DNA from: a virus
Length of the DNA stretch: 24,341 bases
Virus record (IMG/VR): IMGVR_UViG_3300042459_000015
Location: 1 to 24,341 of that record
Strand: one strand, 5' to 3'
The position numbers were made by a program, and so were the translations under genes. This document shows positions 6,577 through 13,669 of the stretch, one piece after another (the stretch's first letter is position 1; every line of letters starts with the position of its first letter). The notes below the pieces were generated by a model. It saw nothing but the letters and a program-made list of their open reading frames with translations. It did no database searches and was not told where the DNA came from.

Positions 6577-8370
6577 TTACTCTCCCTTGGCTTGCTTGGT
6601 GGCCGTAGCGTACATAACAGACTTAGCATCTTTGCCATAACGCTCTTTGAAGCCAGCAATGTTCTTCTTCATGCCTTTGACATTCTTTTCCAATGCAGCC
6701 TTTTCAGCGGTGGTCAATGAACGCTCTTCAATTTGCTCAACTTCTTCCTTAGCTAAACGATCAACAGCTTTGCCCATGTTTTCGCGGCGCTTCCAAGACT
6801 TAGCAAAAGTTTTATCTGCTTTCTCCATGCTCTTTCTAGCATCATTGTAGCGTGAATCTTTACGTGCAGCTTCTGAATCATTAGCATGTTGACGAGTCAA
6901 TGCGCCCTTGTGTGCAACATCATGAGATGCTTTCTTGACATAGGATGCTAGTGTAGACTTCTTTAGTTCATCTAGTTGTTCAAATTCTTCAGTTTGCATG
7001 AAGTTTTCAACATCTTCAACAGTAAATTCAAGTTCATCTAAGTTTTCATATTCTTCTCTAGTCAAACGTTTAACAGCTTTTTTAACGCCGCGGTCTCGCT
7101 TTTTAATCACACGCTGATCTGCTTTCATTTCGCGGGCGTTACGAACCTGATCAGCTTTTTTTTCAGGTTGGGCACCATACGCCACGCTTGCAATATTATG
7201 CTCTCTATCTGCTTGACTTCTTACAGCTTTATTGATGTATGAACCGAGTGTCTTCTTACTTAACTCATCAATTTGTTCAACTTCTTCTTTAGTCAAACGA
7301 TCTACCGCTCTTTGTATACCAGTAGTTGAATTTTTAAGTCTACGGAAGTTTCCTGGCGTCCTACGATTTCGTTCCAGTGTAGTAAGATGATGACCTACCT
7401 CGTGTGCGGCATACCTCACCCTGCCTTGGGCTTTATTGATATATTTACCAAGAGTCTTCTTGCTCAGTTCATCTAGTTGTTCAAATTCTTCAGTTTGCAT
7501 GAAGTTTTCAACATCTTCAACAGTAAATTCAAGTTCATCTAAGTTTTCATATTCTTCTCTAGTCAAACGTTTAACAGCGCGATCAACGCCGCGATTTCGC
7601 TTTTTAATCACACGTTCATCTTTTTTTATTTCGCGGGCTTGCTGTTTCACATCAGCTTTTTTTTCAGGTTGGTCGCCAAAGTGCAGACGTCCAATATTAT
7701 AATCTTTATTTGCTACACTGCTTACAGCTTTATTGATGTATGAACCGAGTGTCTTCTTACTTAACTCATCAATTTGTTCAACTTCTTCTTTAGTCAAACG
7801 ATCTACCGCTCTTTGTATACCAGTAGTTGAATTTTTAACTTTACGGACATGTTGTGGGGACGGTTTAAGTTTAGAAACATCACGTCCTATCATGTATGAT
7901 CTATTTCTCACATTATCTCGGGCAGCCTTAATATATTTACCAAGAGTCTTCTTGCTCAGTTCATCTAGTTGTTCAACAGATTCTTGCTTGACAGCTTGCA
8001 CAGCAGGCTTTGCAACTTCAGCTTTGCTCTTGCCAATGGACTTGTCTTGTGCTATCTTGATCTCTTTGTTGAACTCTTCTTGAGATGCTTCTTCTTTTGT
8101 ATACTTCTTAGTGTACACAGTGCCTGTGGAGATTTTCTTAGCATCGTGGCCAGTCTTCTCACCTTTTTCAGCAGTTTGGCGTGGAGTATTCTTCCAGTCA
8201 AATGGGCTAGCAGGCTTCTTGGCTTCCTCTTTGCGCAACAACTTGAAGTCGTGTGCATCAACTTTGCCGTTTTTGTTTTTATCGATCTTGTGTTGATCGC
8301 CTTTCAGTGCTTCGTCCACAACAGCTTTCACTGCTTCGGCCACTGATTTTAGAATTTTATCGTTGAACAT
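6577..8370 (-). CDS. Modular repeat protein with an EF-hand-like loop, possible packaged polyprotein
   Basis: The protein has 597 residues, highly charged and helical, with no membrane segment. Residues 30-41 (DKNKNGKVDAHD) have the D-x-N-x-N-G-x-x-D-x-x-D ligand pattern of an EF-hand or dockerin calcium loop. Five copies of a unit starting DELSKKTLG[SK]YI or DELKKSTLASYV begin at 136, 201, 300, 368 and 467; most end in a G-x-x-[RK]AV-x-RL-[TA]-[KR]EE helix. A short unit DELEFTVEDVENFMQTEEF occurs twice (278 and 445). Each unit is preceded by EQIDE, EQLDE or ENLDE. Residues 201-367 correspond to a 501-base DNA duplication. The same unit appears in the downstream gene, one base away. I do not know the function; candidates are internal head proteins, scaffold, or processed cargo. 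ATG at 8370 has AAGGAA upstream. Confidence 0.75.
   Translation of the reverse strand: MFNDKILKSVAEAVKAVVDEALKGDQHKIDKNKNGKVDAHDFKLLRKEEAKKPASPFDWKNTPRQTAEKGEKTGHDAKKISTGTVYTKKYTKEEASQEEFNKEIKIAQDKSIGKSKAEVAKPAVQAVKQESVEQLDELSKKTLGKYIKAARDNVRNRSYMIGRDVSKLKPSPQHVRKVKNSTTGIQRAVDRLTKEEVEQIDELSKKTLGSYINKAVSSVANKDYNIGRLHFGDQPEKKADVKQQAREIKKDERVIKKRNRGVDRAVKRLTREEYENLDELEFTVEDVENFMQTEEFEQLDELSKKTLGKYINKAQGRVRYAAHEVGHHLTTLERNRRTPGNFRRLKNSTTGIQRAVDRLTKEEVEQIDELSKKTLGSYINKAVRSQADREHNIASVAYGAQPEKKADQVRNAREMKADQRVIKKRDRGVKKAVKRLTREEYENLDELEFTVEDVENFMQTEEFEQLDELKKSTLASYVKKASHDVAHKGALTRQHANDSEAARKDSRYNDARKSMEKADKTFAKSWKRRENMGKAVDRLAKEEVEQIEERSLTTAEKAALEKNVKGMKKNIAGFKERYGKDAKSVMYATATKQAKGE
6965..7337 (-). 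repeat. Direct repeat, copy 1 (501-base period)
   Basis: This block matches 7466-7838 at a constant offset of 501 bases, equal to 167 codons. Long tracts are identical, for example from 6997 to about 7074 and from 7222 to 7337; the middle has diverged while keeping the frame. It encodes units of the modular repeat protein and reflects in-frame duplication inside that gene. Confidence 0.85.
7466..7838 (-). repeat. Direct repeat, copy 2 (501-base period)
   Basis: Partner of the block at 6965-7337. Part of its edge (about 7439-7485) also occurs a third time at 7931-7977, so the array grew by more than one duplication. All copies are in the same frame of one gene. Confidence 0.85.
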
Positions 8371-8396
8371 GGTTTTTCCTTTTTGTTTTATGTTAA

Positions 8397-10049
8397 TTAG
8401 TTATGTTCCTGCCAGTTTACAATGCCCACAGCATCATCGTTGTTGGTAGTGGCTATTGCTGCCAAACACCATATGTCTGATACACCTGCTATAGTTCTAC
8501 CTAACTGTTGACTAAAGTCTATTTCGTTGCTAGTAACTTGAGCGGATCCGCCCTTATTAGATCCTACAAATACACCTTGCGTTATTACTTTGCCGCCAGA
8601 TAATGCTGTAGCAGAGATGTCATACTCTACTGTACTGTCTGTGTCAGCACTGGTCCAATTAGCATCAGTCAATGTGGGATTGAGAATAATGCGATATGAA
8701 AAGGCTGCTTGTTGTAGTCCAAATACATCGAACGCAGTGGGCACTACAATAGAGTCCGGGGCTGTTGACTTCATGCGTAAACAGACTAATGGTCTGTACA
8801 CGGTATTGCTGAGGTCCTTACCAGTTAGTGCTGTTCCTATGGCACGGGTAAAACTGCGATTACTATAACCGCCTTCCGACATAACTGTACTACAGATTGC
8901 TCTCATTGAGGCTGCGGGTCCAGTGCTGATCAATTCATATCGTAGGGGTAACGTAGCACTGGTCATATAGACCTTGTTTAATATGTTGGCATGATGAAAA
9001 CTGTGACAAACGATGAACTGTCCGTTAATCACAAATCCACAACGAACTGTCCCTACACCTAACCATTCTATGTCTGTCCAGAAGATTTGTGCTTTGGTTA
9101 CATCTAATGTTATTCCGCTGGCTCCAGTTCCATCTAATTTATCACCATTCCACAAACTTTGAGGGAATTTTTCCGTAGTGTCATCTACTGAACCAGAAGT
9201 GTATTTTCTAATAACTAGATTTTTTGTGGTGTCTGCTACTTCAAAGTAGATGCCGTTCTGTGCTCCGAAATAGCCTGCTCGTTGTGTAACGCCAGCGGTA
9301 GGAGCGTTCATAACAAAGGTCAACAGAACCAATAGACTCTTACCAGGCTGGTAGGAAAATACCTGTTTAGTCTGACGAATGGCCGATCCTGCTCCTGTAG
9401 CGCTCATTAGAATAGAACTTTCGTTAGGTAAGAAAGAGGAAGTGACAGAGCCTGTGTCCACTTGGTCCCACTTGTATGTATTGTCAAAGTAACGCAGACC
9501 ACCATCGAACAGTGTATATGGATTACTTACACGCAACCGTCCAAACGCATCAGTGGCCGCTGCCCCCAAAGTTACAGCACTGGTGCCAGTTAGGGTAGCA
9601 TTTACATTACCACTAATAGGTATAGGATTGCCGCTGTCGTTTTTAATCTCTACCTCAGGCATAGTGCCAATGTTAACTGTAGGAGTGCCGCTGATAGTAA
9701 CTGTGGTATTTTCCAATGCTGACAATGTGTTTGCCGATAAACTAACGATGCCGTCTGTGCCAATGTTAACATTTCCGCCTATTGGCATATAAGATACAGT
9801 CAATAAACCACTTGTGCCAACTTCCGTAATGTGTGTATGAACTGGGTTTTCTGGCGAACTTGCGACATTAACCGTATCCACAAAATTCACGTTTCCAGTA
9901 ATTGTGATATTTTCTGAACCAAGAGTTACTGGTAAAGGATTTGAGAGAGAAACGATATCACCATTAGCGTTATTAGCCAACATCATCACCTCATATCGAG
10001 ATGAAATCTTCGGATCTAGCGCACCAATATCTTTATTAAATTGTGCCAC
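8397..10049 (-). CDS. Putative virion structural protein (tail fibre or surface protein)
   Basis: The protein has 550 residues from a GTG start that directly follows the upstream TAA. The N-terminal third (about 1-165) is rich in Thr, Val, Asn, Gly and beta-like repeats such as GNVNI, ITGNV and SGNVNATLTG. From about residue 166 the chain turns into a distinct domain beginning AFGRLRVSNPYTLFDGG, with an aromatic FWTDIEWLGVGTVRCGFVING element near residue 330. The latter pattern recurs in large virion proteins of environmental phages annotated as tail fibre or structural; I rely on memory for this. There are no enzymatic motifs. Neighbours are small conserved and modular proteins expressed late. 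It could be a receptor-binding, fibre or head-surface protein. Confidence 0.65.
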   Translation of the reverse strand: MAQFNKDIGALDPKISSRYEVMMLANNANGDIVSLSNPLPVTLGSENITITGNVNFVDTVNVASSPENPVHTHITEVGTSGLLTVSYMPIGGNVNIGTDGIVSLSANTLSALENTTVTISGTPTVNIGTMPEVEIKNDSGNPIPISGNVNATLTGTSAVTLGAAATDAFGRLRVSNPYTLFDGGLRYFDNTYKWDQVDTGSVTSSFLPNESSILMSATGAGSAIRQTKQVFSYQPGKSLLVLLTFVMNAPTAGVTQRAGYFGAQNGIYFEVADTTKNLVIRKYTSGSVDDTTEKFPQSLWNGDKLDGTGASGITLDVTKAQIFWTDIEWLGVGTVRCGFVINGQFIVCHSFHHANILNKVYMTSATLPLRYELISTGPAASMRAICSTVMSEGGYSNRSFTRAIGTALTGKDLSNTVYRPLVCLRMKSTAPDSIVVPTAFDVFGLQQAAFSYRIILNPTLTDANWTSADTDSTVEYDISATALSGGKVITQGVFVGSNKGGSAQVTSNEIDFSQQLGRTIAGVSDIWCLAAIATTNNDDAVGIVNWQEHN

Positions 10050-10427
10050 TTAGCAATTCCATTTTCTTAGTGCGAGAGCTTTACGGGACGGCTCTCCGTT
10101 AGGTTTCTTCATCGGACCTTCCACTCCACCCATTCTAGCACAGAATGACTTGCGACGGTTAGCAGCTTTACTGCCCGGTGTCAATTTTGATGGTGGTGTT
10201 GTAACCGGTGCTTTTAGATTGCCGCCATCTTTTCTGTTGTAGTAGTCACGACCCTTTTGAGTTAGACCACCAGTAGAGCTTTTTAGTCCTTTAGCATCAA
10301 CTGCGGCTTCCACTACAGTTTCTTCTTTCATACAAGAATCGGGTGAGTATGCTTTCTTACCTGGAACAGGTTTATAGCCTTTCCAGCAGCGCCCAGCTTC
10401 AGTGACAAAATCTTTATAGTTTTTCAT
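10050..10427 (-). CDS. Small conserved basic protein with capsid-targeting-like N-terminus (DUF6321-like)
   Basis: The protein has 125 residues and is strongly basic. The start MKNYKDFVTEA fits the tag M-x-x-[FY]-K-x-F-[VI]-x-E, with predicted cleavage after Glu10. It continues with GRCWKGYKPVPGKKAYSPDSC, a GGLTQKGRDYYNRKDGGNLK element at about 53-72, and ends SFCARMGGVEGP and RKALALRKWNC. The last two elements are characteristic of a small phage family, DUF6321 as I recall, of unknown function. Four cysteines (13, 32, 95 and 125) could bind metal or form disulfides. ATGA overlap with the upstream gene suggests coupled expression. Basic charge would suit a DNA-associated head protein, which is inference. 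Confidence 0.75.
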   Translation of the reverse strand: MKNYKDFVTEAGRCWKGYKPVPGKKAYSPDSCMKEETVVEAAVDAKGLKSSTGGLTQKGRDYYNRKDGGNLKAPVTTPPSKLTPGSKAANRRKSFCARMGGVEGPMKKPNGEPSRKALALRKWNC

Positions 10428-12955
10428 AGGTAATTCTTTCCTCTGAACGTGCTAAGTGATATGCCATGTTTAGCCAGTTCATCTTGTTTTTGTGCACCAA
10501 TTGACGCTGTGGTTGAATCCCCACCCATTTCAGCAACAGGTTTCTTTTTCAGAGGATTCACTTTGCCATTCTTGTCATTGATTTCGCCCATGTCACGCCC
10601 AATGCCTTCGCCACCAGCAGCCATGGACATGCCAGTTTCTATGCCTTTGTCGATGGCTTCTTTGAACGTGTTTTTGGCTTGCGAGAGGGTGAGCTTGCCT
10701 TTAAAGCGGCTGGCTTCGTGGATGTTTTTGGTGCTGGCTTCGGCACTGGCACTGGCACTTGTTCCTGCACTGTTACCACTGGAACTTCCACTTCCACTTT
10801 CGGTAATGGCTCTGGTACTACTACGACCGGAACTTCCACTTTCGGCAATGGTTGTGGCTCCGGTGCTGACTCCGGCACTACGGCTGGTGCTTCCACTTTC
10901 GGCAATGGTTGTGGCTCCGGTTCCACTGGCGGTTTGCTCTTCACAAAGAAACTTTTCACGAATTTCAACATTTACATTCTCCTTTAATTTAACTATGTAA
11001 CCTTTGTCTGTCTTAACGACTTCACCACCTTTGGTGTGTGCGTCTTTAGCAGCATTGTTTCGTATTGCATATACTTTAGGCTTGTTGCCTGATGCAATAT
11101 ATGTAGCTCCATCTTTTACGGCAGTTCTTTCACCACTGATACTTTCGGAGACAAACATGGATTTTCCGAGCGTCAATAGATTGTATGCACCAGAATCAGA
11201 CATTTCTGTGTGGTCCACGTGCTCCTCAACTTCCTGCTCTTCCACTTCTGCATCTCCATTGCCAGTCAGCATCTTCATTGCTTTTTGTAGCTCTTCTGGG
11301 GTATCAGCTTTGAAAGTAACTGAAACGGCCTCAAAAAGATTCTGAAAATCTTCGTTGATAGACTCTTTGACTGGTTTCTTGGGCACAGGCTTTTGGCTAC
11401 TAGCTCCACTCATAGGAACTTCAGCAGTTTTCTTAATCATCTTTTGCTGTTCAGCGTGTGTTGGATCCTGCACCAAAGTTCCGTGAACTGTGTGATGTGT
11501 GACTTTACCATTCTTACCATATCGGCCATAGCCATAGTATTGTAGCCCAAGGCGTCTAGCTTCATCAGTTGCTTTGTTTTCGCCCTCAGCGGAGTGTGGA
11601 ATAGACAGTTCCGTGCCTTTCTTAGGAACAGGCAAGGTGTCTTTCTTCTGTAGTTCACCAGCAACCCAAGCCTTAGCTTGCTCATTCTTAGGTGGTGCTT
11701 GAACAAACTTTTGGACAGTCTTGAAGATGTTGTTCATCTCTTCTTTCTTGGCTTTGACCACTTCTGGTGCTGCGGTGCGCAAGTCTTCAGAGTTATCAAA
11801 TTCAATATAGCTGTTGCCAAACAACTTAGCCATCTCTGGGCGTGAATTGTTTACTGCGTCCCACTTTTCTTTACGAATATTCTCAGGAACTGTACGACCA
11901 CCTCTTTGCCCACGCTCAACGTTTCTCTGTGCAGAAATTTCATCGCGTGTAACAACGGCAACCATAGAAGTTTCATAGCCAATTTCTTCTAAGTTTTTCT
12001 TTATCTTGGCATACTTTGCGGGATCATCGCCTGTGCCATTGATAATGATGCCGTTGCGACCCAACAGCGCCAGCTTCTGCTTCAACTCTGTCATGTCTTT
12101 TGCTTTACCGCGAACAAGTGTCCGTGCATCAGCTTCAGTCTCTGGCATTTTCTTGTCCAGATTATTCTTGTCCATCAGAAACTCAAGTGCTTTGTCTGAG
12201 TTGATTTCAATCAAGCCATGACCAGCAAGTGTGTTATCCAACACATAGTCTTTACCTGAGCCTGGACCGCCCGATAGAAACACAGCCTTGAAGATGCCTT
12301 TATCGTGGACACCCTCAGATAGGATCATCTGAATTTGTGATCGGAAATCTTCTTTGACTTGCATTCCCTTGCGCACATCATTATACAATTCTTTAGCGTG
12401 TTCTGGCGCTACGTGACTTGGAATGCCTTTTTTGAATTCTTTGAAGTTGCCTTTTGATGCATGGCTACGCATCTTGGATGCAGACATACCAGATACACCC
12501 TCAGCATCAGGATCACGCTCACCAGCGGAGTGTACGTGAATACCACGAAACTTGAAGTATCCATGCGTACCTTTTACGCCATTGTATTTGTGTAAAATCT
12601 TCTCATACTCACCAGTTCTATCGGATCCTGCAACCATGTGCAAATGTGTAGCGCCAGCTTTGTGGAGTTTTGATGCTTGAGCCAGAAAGTTTGGATGTTC
12701 TTTACTGGAGGTTGTGATATTCGTGTCAGGAAAATATCGTTGTGCGTGTTTGACTTTTTGCTCACCTGAGAGTGGATTCTTCTCAGCGTCCTGTGAATGC
12801 GATAGAACCACGTGGTGTGTTCCTCTCACAGACTTAGCAACATCTTTGACTTTATCAACCAGTTTTGCATGACCGGTTGTTGGTGGATTCATGCGTCCGA
12901 ACGCAAGGACCGCATGTTTTTCTGTTGTTTCTTCTAAATATTGTCTGAACTTCAT
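10424..12955 (-). CDS. Nucleotidyltransferase/P-loop kinase fusion with capsid-targeting-like N-terminus
   Basis: The protein has 843 residues. Residues 1-10 (MKFRQYLEET) fit the putative packaging tag. Residues 13-195 form a cytidylyltransferase/NMN adenylyltransferase-like domain: FGRMNPPTTGH (19-29) is the [HT]-x-G-H nucleotide site and SGMSASKMR (155-163) corresponds to the ISx[ST]xxR loop. Residues about 220-400 form a P-loop kinase with GGPGSGKD (229-236), closest by eye to zeta-toxin or polynucleotide-kinase-like enzymes. The order recalls NadR, which joins NMN adenylyltransferase and nicotinamide riboside kinase, but substrates cannot be assigned. Later parts are a Tyr/Gly element (472-484), a unit at 543-564, a beta-like part near 588-660, a Ser/Gly/Thr-rich linker (676-742) and a conserved-looking end. 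A second gene is overprinted on the linker. SD GGCGGAG precedes the ATG. Confidence 0.8.
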   Translation of the reverse strand: MKFRQYLEETTEKHAVLAFGRMNPPTTGHAKLVDKVKDVAKSVRGTHHVVLSHSQDAEKNPLSGEQKVKHAQRYFPDTNITTSSKEHPNFLAQASKLHKAGATHLHMVAGSDRTGEYEKILHKYNGVKGTHGYFKFRGIHVHSAGERDPDAEGVSGMSASKMRSHASKGNFKEFKKGIPSHVAPEHAKELYNDVRKGMQVKEDFRSQIQMILSEGVHDKGIFKAVFLSGGPGSGKDYVLDNTLAGHGLIEINSDKALEFLMDKNNLDKKMPETEADARTLVRGKAKDMTELKQKLALLGRNGIIINGTGDDPAKYAKIKKNLEEIGYETSMVAVVTRDEISAQRNVERGQRGGRTVPENIRKEKWDAVNNSRPEMAKLFGNSYIEFDNSEDLRTAAPEVVKAKKEEMNNIFKTVQKFVQAPPKNEQAKAWVAGELQKKDTLPVPKKGTELSIPHSAEGENKATDEARRLGLQYYGYGRYGKNGKVTHHTVHGTLVQDPTHAEQQKMIKKTAEVPMSGASSQKPVPKKPVKESINEDFQNLFEAVSVTFKADTPEELQKAMKMLTGNGDAEVEEQEVEEHVDHTEMSDSGAYNLLTLGKSMFVSESISGERTAVKDGATYIASGNKPKVYAIRNNAAKDAHTKGGEVVKTDKGYIVKLKENVNVEIREKFLCEEQTASGTGATTIAESGSTSRSAGVSTGATTIAESGSSGRSSTRAITESGSGSSSGNSAGTSASASAEASTKNIHEASRFKGKLTLSQAKNTFKEAIDKGIETGMSMAAGGEGIGRDMGEINDKNGKVNPLKKKPVAEMGGDSTTASIGAQKQDELAKHGISLSTFRGKNYL
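10639..10971 (-). CDS. Overprinted proline-rich repeat protein nested in the 843-residue gene
   Basis: The 110-codon frame lies +1 relative to the host gene, across its codons 662-773. It has AAGGAG exactly 7 bases before the ATG, a better ribosome site than most genes here. The product begins MLKFVKSFFVKSKPPVEPEPQ, continues with Pro/Val/Glu repeats built on PEPQPLPKVE (twice in full, once shortened), then VPVPVPKPAPKTSTKP and a Lys/Arg-rich tail KPKTRSKKPSTKA. The look is that of an extended, TonB-like or linker-like chain with a basic end. Codons in this frame mostly end in A or G, as in a plausible gene. The host frame stays open, reading Ser/Gly/Thr. It may instead be a chance frame in repeat DNA, but the ribosome site argues against that. 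Confidence 0.55.
   Translation of the reverse strand: MLKFVKSFFVKSKPPVEPEPQPLPKVEAPAVVPESAPEPQPLPKVEVPVVVVPEPLPKVEVEVPVVTVQEQVPVPVPKPAPKTSTKPAALKASSPSRKPKTRSKKPSTKA
10834..10920 (-). repeat. 57-base direct repeats under two reading frames
   Basis: Thirty identical bases at 10834-10863 recur at 10891-10920, offset 57. A shorter diverged copy lies at 10792-10815. The period is a multiple of three, so both overlapping frames keep their phase: PEPQPLPKVE in the nested frame and ATTIAESGS in the host frame. Confidence 0.8.
10979..10984 (-). promoter_or_regulatory. Shine-Dalgarno site for the nested gene
   Basis: AAGGAG on the minus strand, 7 bases before the nested ATG at 10971 and inside the coding sequence of the larger gene, where it encodes a Lys-Glu pair. 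An ideal site and spacing inside a gene is the main argument that the nested frame is translated. Confidence 0.6.
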
Positions 12956-12980
12956 TTACTCCGCCTCTACAGCAAGTTTC

Positions 12981-13013
12981 ATTATAGTCTATTTAGCAAA
13001 AAACAATTGTCAA
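12981..13013 (-). promoter_or_regulatory. Possible promoter before the nucleotidyltransferase/kinase gene
   Basis: The minus strand has a perfect TATAAT (12986-12981) 25 bases before the ATG at 12955. A TTGACA at 13013-13008 is 21 bases from it, too far for a standard sigma70 promoter. A T-rich TTGTTTTT at 13006-12999, 12 bases from the TATAAT, resembles a T4 middle-promoter MotA box in 6 of 8 positions and has the right spacing. This is one of the larger gaps in the window (54 bases), which supports a regulatory role, but which type is unclear. Confidence 0.35.
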
Positions 13014-13669
13014 TCTCTGACTAATTCTCCAGTCCTGGCGATCATTCCTGTGCAATACACACGGTCAACCTCAACCAGCTTATCTTTTGGAATGTGCAAA
13101 AAATGCACATGTTCTGTGTCCAATTGTCCAAGAATATTGAGATTTTTCTGTAATATTTCAAAATAATCATCAGCTAGACTGGAGCACAGTGAGAACAGTC
13201 TTGTGTCCAAGCAATGTGTTGCACCAGAAACAACAGGATTCATCCATGTTTCATTGCGGCGCTTAAACACATAATGTCCTTGCTTGTCTGTATAATATGA
13301 AATGTCAAAGCCATCATCAAGGACATATCTACCAGACAACTTGAATATTCTATCACACACGATTCCTTGCCTCTTTATGAAATTCAGCATTTCCATAAGA
13401 ATGACTGTTTCACCATGACTCTTCATGCCATGAGTTGAAAACATCTTGACTGCATGATGATCATTGAAACTCACAACCTTACAATATTCTTGCAGTTCAT
13501 CTATCATTCCACCAAGTGGCGCAACTGAGATATCAGCGAGAAAGATCATAGCTGTTGGATCTTTCTCACGAATAGATTTCAGTGTGTCCAGTGTGTCGTT
13601 GAACCTCTGTATTGTATTGAAAACGCCAGCTTGTGTGAGCAAAGCGGAAGTTACGATGAATACATTCAT
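13010..13669 (-). CDS. Glycosyltransferase-like protein of the sugar cassette
   Basis: The protein has 219 residues from the ATG at 13669, which overlaps the upstream stop as ATGA; an in-frame TTG 11 codons earlier has no such support. It starts MNVFIVTSALLTQAGVFNT, contains an FKLSGRYVLDDGFD stretch and KRRNETWMNPVVSG, and has no membrane segment. The beginning with a beta strand and the acidic D-D-x-F-D after GRY are compatible with a GT-A type glycosyltransferase, though a clear D-x-D is missing. Similar proteins occur next to other transferases in phage genomes. It closes a run of five transferase-like genes, so a role in the same glycan or modification pathway is inferred. Confidence 0.6.
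   Translation of the reverse strand: MNVFIVTSALLTQAGVFNTIQRFNDTLDTLKSIREKDPTAMIFLADISVAPLGGMIDELQEYCKVVSFNDHHAVKMFSTHGMKSHGETVILMEMLNFIKRQGIVCDRIFKLSGRYVLDDGFDISYYTDKQGHYVFKRRNETWMNPVVSGATHCLDTRLFSLCSSLADDYFEILQKNLNILGQLDTEHVHFLHIPKDKLVEVDRVYCTGMIARTGELVRD

Noticed and set aside
4908-6659. Longer start for the HicA-containing protein (TTG at 6659)
   Set aside because: It would overlap the upstream gene by 83 bases with no ribosome site, while the ATG at 6575 has GGGAGAG and lies one base after the upstream stop.
6965-7838. CRISPR-like or mobile-element repeats
   Set aside because: The repeats are 501 bases apart, in frame within one gene, without spacers of constant size, terminal inverted repeats or transposase.
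10449-11000. Long plus-strand open frame of 183 codons opposite the end of the nucleotidyltransferase/kinase gene, and a second of 102 codons at 10679-10987
   Set aside because: They are the reverse of repeat-rich coding DNA, with Ser/Pro/Ala/Leu or Gly/Thr/Ser strings as expected from it, and have no convincing ribosome site; every other supported gene is on the minus strand.
13008-13013. TTGACA as a standard -35 box for the TATAAT at 12981-12986
   Set aside because: The spacing of 21 bases is too long for a sigma70 promoter; kept only as a weak candidate with a MotA-like alternative.
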